NCBI GenBank assembly: GCA_036873755.1
Contig: JAVTVY010025059.1
Span: 1-64,000 of the forward strand
Length of the DNA stretch: 64,000 nt
Source of the DNA: Hanleya hanleyi
Lineage: Eukaryota; Mollusca; Polyplacophora; Lepidopleurida; Hanleyidae
Direction: 5' to 3'
Positions 25,101 to 40,100 of the stretch are shown here, one piece after another. The notes below the pieces were generated by a model. The model did not search any database. It saw only the letters and a program-made list of their open reading frames with translations, and had not been told where the DNA came from. Both the position numbers and the translations under genes were made by a program. Positions within the stretch are counted from its first letter, which is position 1. Each line of letters begins with the position of its first letter.

Positions 25101-28100
25101 TACATGAATGGTTTTGCACAAATCACCTTTCTCTCAATATAGTAAAAACGAAATGCATGCTTATTAAGCCATACAAACAGCGAGCTAAAAATTTTAACTC
25201 GGTAAAAATTTCTGGAACGGAAGTAGAGATGGTCAATAGCTTTAAATTTTTAGGAATGTACTTTAACGACAGCTTGAATTGGGCCACACACATTGATTAC
25301 ATTAACAAGAAAATATCACGCAATATTGGAGTAATTAACAATATAAGAAAATCTGTCAATAAGAAATGTCTATATATATTATATTACTACCTTATATTCC
25401 CAGCTATCATACGGCAATATTATTTGGGGAAATACTTACGCCTCGCATTTAAACCCGTTAATTTTACTCCAGAAACGTGCTCTTAGAGTCATAACACTGT
25501 CCAACAAATATGATCACACCGATCCATTATTTAAACAACTGAAAATTATACCAATCCAACAGTTGAATTTGTACACAACTTTAATTTTTGTCCATAAATT
25601 TTTTCACAATTCTGTCAAGCTCCCCAGACAGTTCAGACAATATTTCGTTAGGCAGTCTTCGGTGCATTATTATCAAACCAGAGGATCATTATACAATTTG
25701 AACAGACCATTCCATTATTCTAACTTATCGTACTATACAGCCAGAACTAAAGGTCCACGTGAGTGGAATAAATTACCTTCCTCTATTAAATCTATTTCGT
25801 CGCTTTCCCTCTTCAAGTCAAAATTAAAGGAATATCTGGTCACAGACCAGTCAGCACAGTAACTGAGTATACTGCAAATAAATGTACATATTGCCTACGC
25901 CAACATGCCATTATGTTATCGTTATACTACAGTCAAAATATCTGTTTATCTGGGATAGAGCAAGCCCCATGGGGCTTTATTCCCGCCATGTGAGTCTTTG
26001 TGTCCAGGGGTCGCAATGCTACTTGTTATATCCAGTATTAGCCTGTCATCAACTTTGGTGCAAATTGCAATCCCTGCTGAAGTGTACTTTTTTTATTATT
26101 CTAATGGTGAATAAATATCAAATCAAATCAAATCAAATTAAAATCGTCACATAACACAGGAGCTAGCAAATGCTACTAGGCGTGATATGTATACGCCATA
26201 TGCAGGTCCCACTGGAATATTACTGTCCAGAAAGGGATAGTTTACGATGTCGAAATTGTAATCATCTGTTTTGTCATACAATCGACGAGAAATATGATGT
26301 GCCTGTAGGGTTATCTGTAGTTTCCTTCAAATCCAGTGAAGGTGGATATATATCCTTCACTGCGTCATTTATATAGCGATTATCCACAGCGAGAAAATCG
26401 TCTATATAGCGTTTGGTGAATGAGAAGGAACGGGTTTTGAATGGATCGGTTTTTGAAAGCGCCTGCATATAGTCATATTCATAAGAGAACAGATATAGGT
26501 CGGCCAATAGGAGTGCACAATTAGTGCTCATTGGAACACCTATATGCTGTTGATATATTGTGTTGCCAAATTTCACATAGATATTTTTAATGAGAAATTC
26601 AAGCAACTCTATAAACAAAGAAACATCCCATGAATGATATCTCTTGTATGTCGTAGAGCTAAAGAGTGCTTTATGGCTTCCAACATTAATATATCTACGA
26701 TTAGTTTTCTCGAACACAGATGCTATTAATGAACTTAGACGGTCAATAAGGTCCTGATAAGGGATTATAGTATAGAGAATCGAGAAATCCCATGTGGGTA
26801 CATGTCTGTACGGTATGTGACCTTTAGCATCAAGTTCTTTCGTAAGACATTTTGAGTTCTTCAATATCCGCATACATTCAACGCCAGAGTTTTTAGAAAT
26901 AGTGGCGCAATACCTTTTCCAAAATGTTTTACCTCCTGAAGGGCCCTCGTCAACAGGGTTGAAAGAAGCTTGGTGGTGCAGCTTCTAGAACCAGCTATGA
27001 ATCTAGCTTTGTATGGTGATTTATGCATTTTGGGAGTCCAGTATACTTTTGGTATGTCGTTATGATTGCTTGGAAGACAAATACCTCTTTCCCGGAGAAA
27101 CGTTTTGTGATTGTTAAATAAATCTTCCAGAGTAACTGCAGTTTGAGAGCAAGTAGACGTACATGTATTTGATGACGATATGTTTACACTAAATTCTTCA
27201 ACCAGCACCTGGTAATAGTAATATTTACATATGAATATTATATTATTTGGAGCTTTGTCTGCTGGGACTATGACGAATTTACTCTGGAGATTTGCTAGAA
27301 CTTCTTGCGAATTGGGGCTTCTCAGTACTTGTTTTGCTTGGGGAAGGGTACTTCTGTCAATATGACGGATTGTTTCAACGACCTTGCTCTTGGCGAGGTC
27401 CAGCCAATCAGCGAGTACTGTAGGTTCAACTTTTTCTCGCTTAGACCAATCAATAACGTACAGTTCCAAAGCAGACAGGACTATATTCTGGTCGGCCTTC
27501 AGATTTATATTTCTCGGCTCTCTATATTTAGGTCCCTTCATCAGGAGTAATCTTAGATCCTTATCACGCACCACATCAAGGTCACCAGTCACAACATGTT
27601 TGCATGGTGTATAGATAAAGTTTGACGATTCACAATCGTAACTATAGCCCCCCAACGTGTACATGTATAAGTTCCAGTCAAACTCCTTGACAGCATTGGA
27701 GTAATTGAATATTTTGGTGGCTATAGATTTAGTATACCTATATGAAATGCAAGGAGATTCTGTGAACTTAAAATAGTTTGGTACAGTGTTGCGTACCCCT
27801 GGATCATTCAGGATTCGAGGTAAATTAATAATGTTCAGTCCTTTATCTAAGTAGTTGATTTTCAAGAAAAGCCGATCTTGGGATGTTTCGATTATGTTCA
27901 CTGGACGATACAATCGAAAATACGCTATATCTTGACATACTCTAGTGATTTTGGGTGGTATTATATTTCCTGAAGACGCAGATTGTTGTATATCTCTGGC
28001 TATATGATTTAAAGCTCTCAGAGGTAACGCATACAGAACTGTACGTAAGCTATGTGTACTACTGGGTGTGTTAGTTAAACCCACTAAGTAATTTAAAGTG

Positions 28101-31100
28101 ATATGATCGTGAATCATCGCATTATTAAACTTTCTCCAACCATGGCTGCGCTGTTTCCGTTGATGGGGTTTAAATAGCTGGGTAATATTGGATATATTTG
28201 AACGGCGATTTGTAACATTGCCGAACCCACTGACATTATCATTTAAACCATACGGAAACACTGATCCAAGTTCCAGCATCCAGAATAGTTTCCGCTCTCG
28301 GATTTTTCTCTCAAACCCAAAGGGGGAGTCCTTGGAAGATGGATAGACGACGTCTATGATCTGAATACTAAAGTATTCCCGACGAAAAAATAAATCCAGA
28401 ACTTGAGACAATGGTATTTAGATGTCATTGTCTCCCGAACATCGGAACAACGTTTCCGTCACACTTGTTAGAGTTTTTCTCTGAGATGGTTAAAATTGTT
28501 TTCCCCTCTGGGTGGGGTTTTCTAGGCATGATACACATTCTTATTTGGCACATCCGTTACCCCTGGAGTACAAAATAAGTTAATATATTCTGAAGGCTTA
28601 CACAATTGTACGTTTATCGAACACATACATGTAGTTTCCACCATAACCTCATATATTCTGAAAGCTTAAATCTTGATGCACTAATAAAAACATCCTTTAT
28701 CTCTGAGGTATATTCTCCGCCCCCAGGGAAACTGGGGCCACCATCTAACTCGCGAACTAAGCCTCGCCCCACCTCACAACATCTTTTTACTTTTTACCGT
28801 CGTGTGGTGGTATATACGTTTTTTTTAATAAGAAATGTGAGGCCTTTGGCTAACAGTTATCTTTCAAACTTTGTTTCCAGCTAAAAATATTGCCGATATA
28901 ACATGTCATTTACATAATATAAAATGTTCCAAGTTAACCATTTTTTTCTAAATATGGATACTATAAATGTCCTATCATTCAAGAGATAATTTGAATTTCC
29001 ATGAATGTCCTATTATCAATATTCTGGAATCCTATCCTGTTTGCCAACATATTACAGCATGAATCTAGCGTTTCCTTTCGGCTTGTTTCTGTTTACAAAC
29101 AGGATTTCGCTTCCTTTATTGGTAGTAACATGATAATTTATGCCAAATTGGGTAGAATGAAGGAGTATATAATCGATTTTAATATCGGAAACAGTTTCTC
29201 GATTAAATATTCTTCCCCTATAATCAGTTAATGGATATCATCTTTTCGTGGCAAAAAGCACTATGTGTCAATAATCTCTCCAGTAACTTACGGATTTTAG
29301 TAACTTTACTCTTTATGATAACAAACTTCCAGGCCGATACCATAAACAATAAAAAACATCATTTTAAAAAGTGTCTGTTTTAATAACAAGCCTGCTACTC
29401 AAAACAGCGATCTGAAACTGATTCTAGGAGTTGTCGATCTCCCTCGACAATTACCATGAAGTGTTTGGACTGCCTTTCCGCTCTCAAACGAAATATCTCC
29501 ACACTTAAGTCAAGCTTTCACACAATACAAGACATATTGAACATTACCTAAAAACATTTAACACTGAAATCTTTTAACTTTGGATATTCATGCAAATTCT
29601 GCTAGACGACCGAGTAAATCAAAACCGGAAAAGTTTCTCCACGTTTTTATTTGTTGTCCGGTTGCGGGAAACTAAGGTAAAGAAATTTTCGTCAAAAATA
29701 TTACCTAAGTATCACATATTAAACTCGTAGAAAGCCGCAACCGAAAAACATCAAATTACTTAAACACCAATACATTATTTTTTTTTTTTTACTCAACGAA
29801 ACAGTTTGCTACCGTTATTGAAACTCGTACTTACTGAGTCGTCTACAAATTCCATTATAATGTTTTCCAACTTTTGTGGACCACTAATTTGATAAATGCC
29901 CATAATATTGCAACATAAATATTGTGTGCCACAGAAGTACGATATCCATGTTAAATGACTTGGATATTGATAATAGGAATACTTCGTCTATGTAAAAGGA
30001 CACCTTGAATAATTCTGCGATACTAAACGCTGCAATATATTCCAAATGTTCCCACCAACACAAGAAACCACGGAATATACAACGTCGAGTTGAAAGGCTG
30101 AGTACTTTCCTGCATTCCTCTAATTGAACTAGAGATGTATATCACATGGGTGAAACTGGATTTTAGGATATTGGGCAAAAACGCATAGTACATGTAACAT
30201 ATAACCACGCCACCATTTAACACTGCGGAATTCACACCTGCGGGAAAGGACCTCATATCTACGATTTGAACGCAACTTACAGTAGTGGCGGGAAATAATG
30301 CCAGGGTATTGAAAAGAAGACATATTACCCAAAAGGCCAGTTTATTATTTTAACGGTTACCGGATTGCAGTAATGGCGATGTCCTTGTGGACTAGAGTGT
30401 CCCCTTCATTTAGGTGAATCGGCGATTGACGGGTCTTCTCGGTTTAGCTGACGCTTCAATCAGTATTTTTTTTTGTCATGATAGGGTAGTAATATCTGAA
30501 CTTGAATGCACGCCGTGAGTTATATCATAGGATCTCAACTTCTAGGAGCTACTTCTGCCAACTATTAAGAAGGATCTGACTTTTCGCAGCTCTTTCATTT
30601 TTTTCAATTCAGACGGACTTGGTGAACAGTTCTCTGCCAATTTTCTGTATACATTTTGTGCCTTCAGGTCAGATGTGAAATAGCAACACGATCTAGCCGA
30701 AGCACGAGCCCAGGTCCGTTCCGACAAAGTGCACAGTTCTTTGCTGGTGTTGAGGTAGGTCATAAATCTATCTATAACATTGCCGGATTTAGTAATCTTC
30801 AAAATAAAAAAAAATCAACTATTTATTCATCACAGGCAGCAGCTTTGAGAGTAAAGAAATTTAGCCTTGTATGAAGCATTATTTGAGCATAGTTACATGC
30901 CCTGTCCGAATTTAGTTTTAACCTTGAGTAAATTATTAACGGAACATACTCATAGTCGATGTCTGGCGTCAATTGTATTATTGTACTGACAGTGGTTTTC
31001 GCGTCCTGGTCAATATGAAAGAAAGTCAATTCTGTGCCCATCGAATCAAAAATCTTGGGTGACATGACTATTACAATCTTGATAATCCCTTTCACAACAT

Positions 31101-34100
31101 GTTGCGGCAATGTTCTCGGTGGAAAAAGTTGGGAGGTGACACGTCATTCAGAGGGAGCTTTAAACAACGCAATTTGATGAATGGAAAATGTATATTCAGA
31201 AGAATTCTTTTCAGGCTGTCCGATTCTAGCATCCAGCTATCGTATGGCAATAGAAATGACGACGTCAATGCTGAGTTCACACCAAATTACCTCGTACTGT
31301 GTAAAAACCTGAACTTGCGCGACCATGGTGTTACTTTTATATCATACAATACCAGATGTTCAACGGTATACACATATTTCATGAATGATTACGTTTACAG
31401 GTCTTGGAACAGTCGATAAGAGTTGACGAAGGAGCAACACATACTATTTACTTCCGGCCTACCGTGCCACTCGCTTGCTGGAAGACAGATGGTATCGCTC
31501 AGAGATGTTATCTCCAGTTTGAGGGAGAAACCAAACCCTCTGCGTTTTATTGCCCGTACTGGTCAACAGTTTCAGTCAATGATCCCGCGAGTTTGAAATT
31601 CTGCGGACCCGTCATCGATTCAGCAAACTGGGATAACATGGTCTTCATGAACGTGACAGGTGTTCACTCTGAAATGTACGGCTTTAAAGTAACCTACGTC
31701 AATACCAGCGCAATCAGACATCTACCGTTGCTCAATACCTACAGAGATATCTGGGATGGAGTCGAACTCTCACCAATACAGGTAAGCATAGGAAGCTGGC
31801 GGCGGGGAGAATGGTCGGATGGCCTTCTCCACGTCCAGGTTTTGAGATCGACAATTTGGCTGACGTTGCTTTAATATTGTTCGAAAATTTGTCTGTATAT
31901 TTATCCTGTATAACGAGCTCGAGTTTTAATTTAAAATACTCAAAGTTGGCATTTGTTCTACAAAAGTGAAAATTATGCTTCTTTATGCAATAAGACCTTT
32001 TGGACAGAAATCCACCTTACTGCATCTCGTCCTTTGTCTCTCAAGACGCGTTTATAAGTATAAAAGTGATACATAAGTAACTGAAAGAAACCTCTGAAAA
32101 TGCTCCAGATCACGGGAAAGGAACTCTAGAATTAAAAAATTTCCCGGGGAACATGCCACCGGGCTCTCTAGCGTAACGCGTCTTTGGCGCGTATTCCTAT
32201 GATGGTATTGGATACATTCTGCCCGCCAAAAGACAAATCATCTTCCTACGCCACTGGTAAGCCGAACATTCTTCTGAATTCAATCGCGATCATATTTATG
32301 CCTTGAAAATGCAGTTTTGTATGTCTACAATGACAAAGGAATCGCATTTACATTTGCTGCCAATAACATTCATCTGAAAGTATTACCCTCTGGTCGACAA
32401 TGGTAAAATTTCCAGCATGCCAGGAATCCTGATAGATAACATTGTTCCTCAGGTGCTAGTGGTGAAACAATACAACTACAACTCCTATAGAAGCCCGAAG
32501 TGCTACGCTCAGAATGATCCACATATGCGGACCTTTGATGGAAGGTGAGTTACCTGTAAGCCGTGCTAAATTCCATGCAGAAGAGATAGAACTTTATCTC
32601 ATCGACGAAAAAGATAGGCATGTGTAATAGCCCTTTTTCAAGTCAGCCTGCAAATTGAGGGTGAAAATTGGAACAGATTATTATAACGGTTATGGTCCAC
32701 CGATCGTTCATCGAACTTCCATCATTAAACATAGTGTTTGGGTAGCCGTTTTAATCTGACAATAGTACATGTATGTGGCACCATTGAGACTTACTGAGTT
32801 TGTGTACACAAGATATCGCAGATAAATCTGCTTTCTTGTGTGGGTAATAAAACGTATGTGGTCACACATCAGGGAGCTGGTATATCTGATAAAGCTTGGG
32901 TAAATAAACTGAATTTAATTACACAAACTTTACTAGATAGATTTCCTCGGGTGTGTGATCAAGCGTATATAGCACATACCTGAGAAAGCAGATCTATCAG
33001 GCAAAGTTTGTGTGAATAAGATAAGTGAGTCGCAAAGGTGCCGGGCCATCGTTCAGACTTATTTAATAGTTTCATAAATAATATTTATTTTCGCATAGCT
33101 GTCACCTCCACCCCCAGTTTCACTTATGACAATACCATCTTTTACGCCAATTGAAGAAGAAATACCGTGCCTAAGAAAAATTAATCAACAAAAGCAAATA
33201 TGTCTTTTTTGATCGGGCAGAACCATCCCCGAGGCAAACAAAAACACCTCCATCATTGATATTAAATGCGAGAAAACTGTGGAATTGCGTAAAATTAGAC
33301 AGTTAGCTAAAATGAATTATCTCATTTGCCCTTAGGCGAGTAATCCAGGCCCTAGTGAAAAGTGAAAACGAAACTTGGCATTTATCATTGTTTTATTAAA
33401 TAAATATTTAACTTATGTCTCCTCATCAGGTACTTTTAAAACTTTTGAAATTCTCAATTGTTAAACAGAGCGAATCGATGACATTGCATTAAAGCATTAA
33501 AAAATGTGCACGTAAGTATCTGCATACAAAGCTCAATACTCCGAAAGAAAATCCCCAAAACGTTTCCGGAGCCAGTGTGCATGAACGGGCAGATGAAGCG
33601 ATATCGATGTTGGAGGCCATATGATTCCCCTCGCGTGTTGTCCATTTAGAGCAACATTACAATTCACCGATTATTATAGACAGATCCCAGCTGACGAAAC
33701 TGTAAGGGCTTTTCCTATCAAAGTTTTATGTTTTACCATCTTATAAATTTGCCTGTGGGCCACACTGGATTTTTCCTCAAGCCCAAGATGATTTCTAAAA
33801 TCCAAAGTGGTAGCCATAATCGCGAAAATTGGTCCTTCGCAGTTACTATTTATCTAATAGGGATTTACTGGATCAAGAAAGTCAATTCTGTGCATTAGAA
33901 TGCGCTTTTTAGCATATTATTTCCAAAATGACAGACAAAATCTAAACTCATCGGCAAATTCACATATATTGAATCTCCACATCTTGTATTTTATAGCAGT
34001 AAGTAGCTTTCAGTCTCTAACACTGGGATATAAGAGTTGTGAGAGTTTATTCTGCACATTACAATGACAACATATAGAATCCAACAAGGTCTCCCAAAAT

Positions 34101-37100
34101 CATGTAAATCAGATCTCCCGCTGATTTTATTTTTGCACACATGACCTTTTGATGTCTAATATGGGGTTTGTAGGAAATGATTCCATTACCTAAAGTGTTC
34201 TTTGGAGATTTAACCGCATGTAAAACTCAAGATGGCCACCAAAATCTCAAATGGTCCCCAGAATAATTGAAATTGGTTTTTCGCAGCTCTGTTTATCGTA
34301 GCAGATAACTTTTTGTCTAGTTTGGGTTTTGCAGGATCATTAAAGTTGATTCTGTGCAGTAGAATTCGCTTTAACTTCATTAGCATCTACTCCTGTGAAG
34401 CTACCGGGAGTGTTGTTGTGCAAGCTCAAGGTTTATCATATAAACTCGTGGCAAGAATTTAAGGGCATCATCTCCTTAGACAGCTTACCATAAAAGGCAA
34501 ATACCTGGGGCACTCGTGAGGTTCCCGGGTGCAAAAAGGAATAGGACCCTACCGGTTGCTACCGGAAAGTCGCGGTTGTGAACAATAAGAGGACCGAATC
34601 GTATATATCGTGATATGACTGAAAGATTGTTGAGGGCAACGAAAAATCATACTCTCATTCATTCACTCATTAGGATCTAAAATCCAAAACGACTCCAAAA
34701 ATGATCTCTCAATTCACATATATTGAATCTCCACTGCTTATATTTGTAGCAGGAATTAGTTTATGGAAGGAAGATTATAGAGCCCACACACATCTGAGTC
34801 CGCCCTACTTTCCGCCCCTGAATATTATAGATATCATTGAGGCTTAAACCCGGTACAATATCTTTGAGCTCCATCACAAATGTATTCCAGATGGCTACTC
34901 TGGTTAAGTCGGAGTCAAAAGAAGCATTTTTCGGTCGACTTCTGTGCCCGATTTTGTCATATTATATGACGTGAAATGAAGTAGTATTGGGCATTGTTAT
35001 AAAGAAATGGGACAAGATGTTCAGAAAAATCGCCGAAAACGCAATTTCAGTTACTTCTGTTGGTCGCCATCTTTTGTTGCCATAGGGCTGAGGATAACTA
35101 CCGCAACGAAATGCCTTTGAGACTTTCATCTCTGACCTGCTATTAGTTATTGTTTTATATTTTCTATTTTTTTTTTGTTATATATCAAATATCAGTCTTC
35201 TAAAAAAAGATATTCAAGAATGTATGAATTAAACCTACTCTTACTGATTTGCATACTCTTATCAGCAAGTAGCTTATCGAGAGTTCCAAAAATAAAGTTA
35301 CATATTTATTTGTCAGGTAATAAGTCCTGATATCTGATGTTTATGCATTTGGTTAGAGAGTATATTTCAGCAAACACTGTCGATGAAGGGATGGCTGAAG
35401 GCGTTGGCTTGCTTATCATACCATAGATCTCAATCTGCCATGACCTCTTCACAGCCATGTGTTTCAAGGATACGTGGACACAACTACAGGATGGCAAATT
35501 GACTTTGATGCCCTACCTATTTGCCTTGGTGCCCCGTGTCGAATTCTAGTCAATTTGATACCAACAAGGCTAAACTGGCTTTGAAATATGTGCCCTACTT
35601 CAAATTTGAAGTCTGCACCTATTGTGTAGAATTAGAATTAGAATTTCTTTAATATGAATATGTAAATGTATTCTTGCTGCGGGCCGTTCCCTTTGTTCTT
35701 GAGGGAGCACGTGCTCAGATCGGATATATGCATATATTCAAGAGCGGCCCATTCTTTGTGAGAAATGAAAATCATTCTTCTTGCTTTACGGTGGGAGTAG
35801 TAACGCTTACATATACAAATGTCTTGATGCTGTGCCACATTTCACTGCTTTTGAGTAAAAGATCTTGGCTGCGATCTATTGCCGAAAGATAGGTTCCGTT
35901 CAAATATCAATCGTCAAAACTCTCCAATCTTCGGTCAATGCTATTTGTTCCTTCGCTAATTGCCATCAATCAGATTCGAGGCTGTATTTCGAAAGCATAG
36001 TGTAAATGATTGTTCTAGCGTGATCGTTACGCGACAGTGAAAGTAAACACGTTCATGTGTGGCAGAAAAGAAAACTCAAAGTATTTGTTCTTTTTAGCCC
36101 ATCATCACCAGATGGTGGGCTGTTCAAATCGCTTTTCGTCCGTGGTCCGTCGTCCGTCGTCCGTCCGTCGTCCGTCCGTAAACAATGCTTGTTATCGCGA
36201 TTTCTCAGGAACTACTTCATGGATCTTTCTCAAATTTGGAACACAGGTTCCCCTTGGGGTCTAGTTGTGCAAGATACCTTTTCTGGTGCGATTCGAAAAT
36301 CCAATATGGCCATCAGGCAGCCATCTTGGATTTCCCCATGAAACCTTGTTATCGCGATTTCTCAGGAACTACTGCATGGATCTTTCCCAAATTCGGTACA
36401 CAGGTTCCCCTTGGGGTCTAGTTGTGCAAAATACCTTTTCTCTTCCTATTCGAAAATCCAATATGGCGACCAGGCAGCCATCTTGAATTTCCCCATGAAA
36501 CCTTGTTATCGCGATTTCTCAGGAACTACTGCATGGATCTTTCTCAAATTTGATACACCGGTTCCCCTTGGGGTCTAGTTGTGCAAGATACCTTTTCTGG
36601 TCCGATTCGAAAATCCAATATGGCCATAAGCCGGTCATCTTGGATTTCACCATGAAATCTTGTTATCGCGATTTCTCAGGAACTACAGCATGGATCTTTC
36701 TCAAATTTTGTACACAGGTTCTAGTTGTGCAAGATACCTTTTCTGGTCCGATTCGGAAATCCAATATGGCCACCAGGCGGCCATCTTGGATTTTCCCATG
36801 AAACTTTGTTATTGTCATTTCTCAGGAAGTGCTGTATGGATCTTTCTCAAATTTGGTACACAGGTTCCCCTTAGGGTCTAGTTGTGCAAGACAACTTTCC
36901 TGGTCAGATTCCAAAATCCAATATGTCCATCAGGCAGCCATCTTGGATTTCCCCATGAAACTTTGCTATTGCGATTTCTCAGGAACTACTGAATGGATCT
37001 TTGTCAAATTTGGTACACAGGTTCCACTTGTGGTCTAGTTGTGCAAGATACTTTTTCTGGTCCGATTCGAAAATCCAATATGGCCACCAGGCGGCCATCT

Positions 37101-40100
37101 TGGATCTCCCCATGCAACTTTGTTATGGTGATTTCTCAGGAAGTACTGCATGGGTCTTTCTCAAATTTGGCACATAGGTTCCCCTTGGAGTCTAGTTGTG
37201 CAAAAATTCCTTTTTGGGTCCGATTCGAAAATCCAATATGTCCACCAGGTGCCCATCTTGGATTTACCATGAAACTTTGTTATCGTGATTTCTCAAGAAG
37301 TACTGCATGGATCTTTCTAAAATTTGGTACACAGGTTCCCCTTGTGGTCCAGTTGTGCAAGATACCTGTTTGGTCCGATTCCAAAATCCAATATGGCCGC
37401 CAGGTGACCATCTTGAATTTCCCCTTGAAACATTGTTATCGTCAATTCTCAGGAACTATTTCATGGATCTTTCTGAAATTTGGTAAACTGGTCCCACATG
37501 GAGCCTAGTTGTGCAAGATACCTTTTTTGGTCCGATTCGAAAATCCAAGTTACGCTTAAAATTAATACGGTATTCCCGAGTTGTGACGTTGCATCACACG
37601 AGTCGGCGGATCAAACGCTGGGACATATTCTATATAGTGACTATAGAGAATATCCATACCTTCACCTTCCATATCAAGCAGTTCAAATAATTCGGAATTA
37701 AAATGTATTTCTTCAAATTTTAAATCAGTTTTCTTAGTCCAGTGAACTGTTTCGTAATGGACGTCACTCTTGTGACACAACGTTACAACTCGACAACTGT
37801 AGACTACTGCGTGTTTCGATCCAAGGGAGATAATCAGGATTCAGAGACTTTCGAAGTTTCAACATGCGGATCCTTTGAGTATTAAGTATTGTACCATCTT
37901 ACTATTTTCGAGCATGGTATCTTAAAAGAGATATTTCAAACTAGCCCAGTAAACAGAACAGAATTAGCATTCGTTCCTAATTATAAAATCTTAAGTATGT
38001 TTCATAGCTCATGCCAAAGGGTCAAAGAGATTTGTCCTCGCTTCCAGTACCCAATGATGACACGTGCAAAAAAATACTACAAAACGAAGACGAATGATCC
38101 TCCGGACATTCACTTTCAGACTAACTGTGCTCTTTTCTCTTGTACTATAACAACCGACATAAGTACAGTTTCTAGGAATCTTGAAACTCCTTAAACTTAA
38201 AAAGATGATATCTTGATGTTTTCCAGTGTCCCTTTTTCGATCTTTTTCGCTCAGATTCGAAATTCTGTAAACAAAATTACAAATCAATCGTTTGTTCTTA
38301 GTAACAATGGACAAAAAGATCCTCTTGTCATTAGCTTATAATTATCGGACAATGGTGGGCGCCAAGATCCTTCAGGATCTTTCGTTTTTTACGATAACTC
38401 ATTGCAAGATACGTACAGTTTTTACAAATATGAAAGGAGTATTCAGCAGTTTTCAAGGCATTCCACCCAAAGGAGTATGACTTCCACTCTTTGGAACTTG
38501 TGCAAATTTCGCTTTGCTGTTGTGCATCAAACTATGGATAGCTTCATAATTTGGTGTTCCGGACGTTTCATAATTGAAAATTACACAAATACATGAACGA
38601 TTTTCACCACATAAAATAGTAGTTGATGGGAAAAATAGTAAACACATATATTTCTGGAATTTGTTATTTCAAAATGACAACTTTCAGAGGGGTTGTATCT
38701 GTAGTGCAGACAATACAAGCGTTGTTTTGAAGTAAATTTTGCAACTTGACTGCTGCAGTCGGCTGGACCAGTGCTTCAGCGGTGTTTTAGCATAGACCGA
38801 TGTGTAATACTGACTGCGATATGCATGTGTGTCATATTAATATATAATACGGAAATATTATAATATCTGAAAAGATAACGTCGTTACCATATTATAAGTT
38901 CTCCTTGCAGTGTTTTTTTTTTTTTTTAATATATGTAGTTCGGACTTCTTTCAGTTCGTACCAGCCACGGTATACGAAATAGAAATAACCCTGGGAATTG
39001 CGGACTTAGTCACAAAACATAAATAACTGAACACGTAATAGGTTTTGACATCTTCGACACCATTTTAACCAAGCCATACCAGTAGCTCATAAGTTAAACA
39101 TTATGGTCTTTTACAAGAATGGTATCAAGCAAGCTCACGTTTTCTTGTCGCCATGTTCAGCATAGTAATATCTTGAAACTGACAAGCACCTTCGCACCGT
39201 GTGTTTGACCTTTCCCTTGCATAACCTGATTCGATAATTGTGAGGCCTAAATGATGGCCAAGTCAAGCGAAGGCTGATTAATAATAGAATGATTATGAGG
39301 TTTACTTAGCATTTTGGGCTTCGGAACGATCTCCAAATACAGGATGAGGATGGTCAGTTTCGACATTTGTCGAATCGGAATCCGTCGCTTCGTCGTAACC
39401 TATTCTGGATCTAGGCTGTGATAGGAACACGCCCCGTCCCATATACAACCACTATCACAGCGATCAGTTACTGGGCTCATTAGCTGCTCATGCTGTCATT
39501 TTGGGCTCAGGAATTTCACTATGCATGCCACGATCTGTCAGGTTCGTTCTCATTCACCAATGCTATATATTACTTCGCTTCAAAAAAATCCTTTATAAAG
39601 GGCACAGTTAACAATATTTACCACCACTTTCGACCAGACTGAACATTATATTTTGAGCAATACCGGTAGGGTTTACTCTCAAGACTACTGGCCGAAGTGG
39701 TGTCCTTCAAGTTGAGTGAAGTGGCATATATCGTGATTTTCCAATGCAAGGAGATCGTTTGTATAGCGTTTGGCGGATGAGGAATGAGACAGTCAAATTC
39801 GAAAAAGTTGTAAAATTCTATCAATCTTTTTTATTATATGATGTCACTATGGTCCTTTCAGGCAAGAGAGCTGGGATATATTCACATTTTGTGATGCAGT
39901 ATCACTCACGTTTAATACTGCAATAACGTTCCGTCTTGATTCAGTGAATGGGATAAGTTCGTCAAACCGTAAACGCACGTGACAGCATACAGCCAATCAA
40001 TATATGAGCTGAATAACATCGTGCAGCAAGGTATTTTTTGATCCCCAAATATACCCCATGAATGGCAAGCGATGATTGTATTGCTTTTCAAACTACAAAT

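Larger units (their letters stand above)
24234..28430 (-). mobile_element. Penelope-like retroelement (PLE), split by a LINE
   Basis: Minus-oriented. Order on the minus strand: remnant of a GIY-YIG-like nuclease, spacer region, RT with PKMHKSPYKARFIAGS, GVPMSTNCALLLADLYLFSY and RYIDDFLAV, C-terminal part (FLDSNIPVGPAYGVYI near 26200), then after the LINE insertion (about 24764-26141) the last part KLIKQGYTIKRLHSKFLKF, and a 3' UTR to about 24234. Nuclease-before-RT order recalls the Naiad-type permuted Penelope group. One frameshift near 26895. Partial copies of the same family lie at 43858-44350, 45840-47110 and 47690-48500. Confidence 0.75.

Noticed and set aside
36037..37701. Series of plus-strand frames with peptide WIFLKFGTQVPLG repeated.
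   Set aside because: Tandem 156-bp repeat read in several frames; frames differ between units and stops interrupt each.
38376..38449. Candidate vWD exon reading SFVFYDNSLQDTYSFYKYER after an AG acceptor.
   Set aside because: It begins with two bases where exon 6 needs one, giving an early stop in the true frame, and no GT donor sits at the matching end. The 35550-35610 segment fits better.
39862..39898. Phase-compatible candidate for exon 7 (QESWDIFTFCDA).
   Set aside because: Does not match the vWD strand pattern and has a poor donor. Phase agreement alone is expected by chance in a 13-kb interval.
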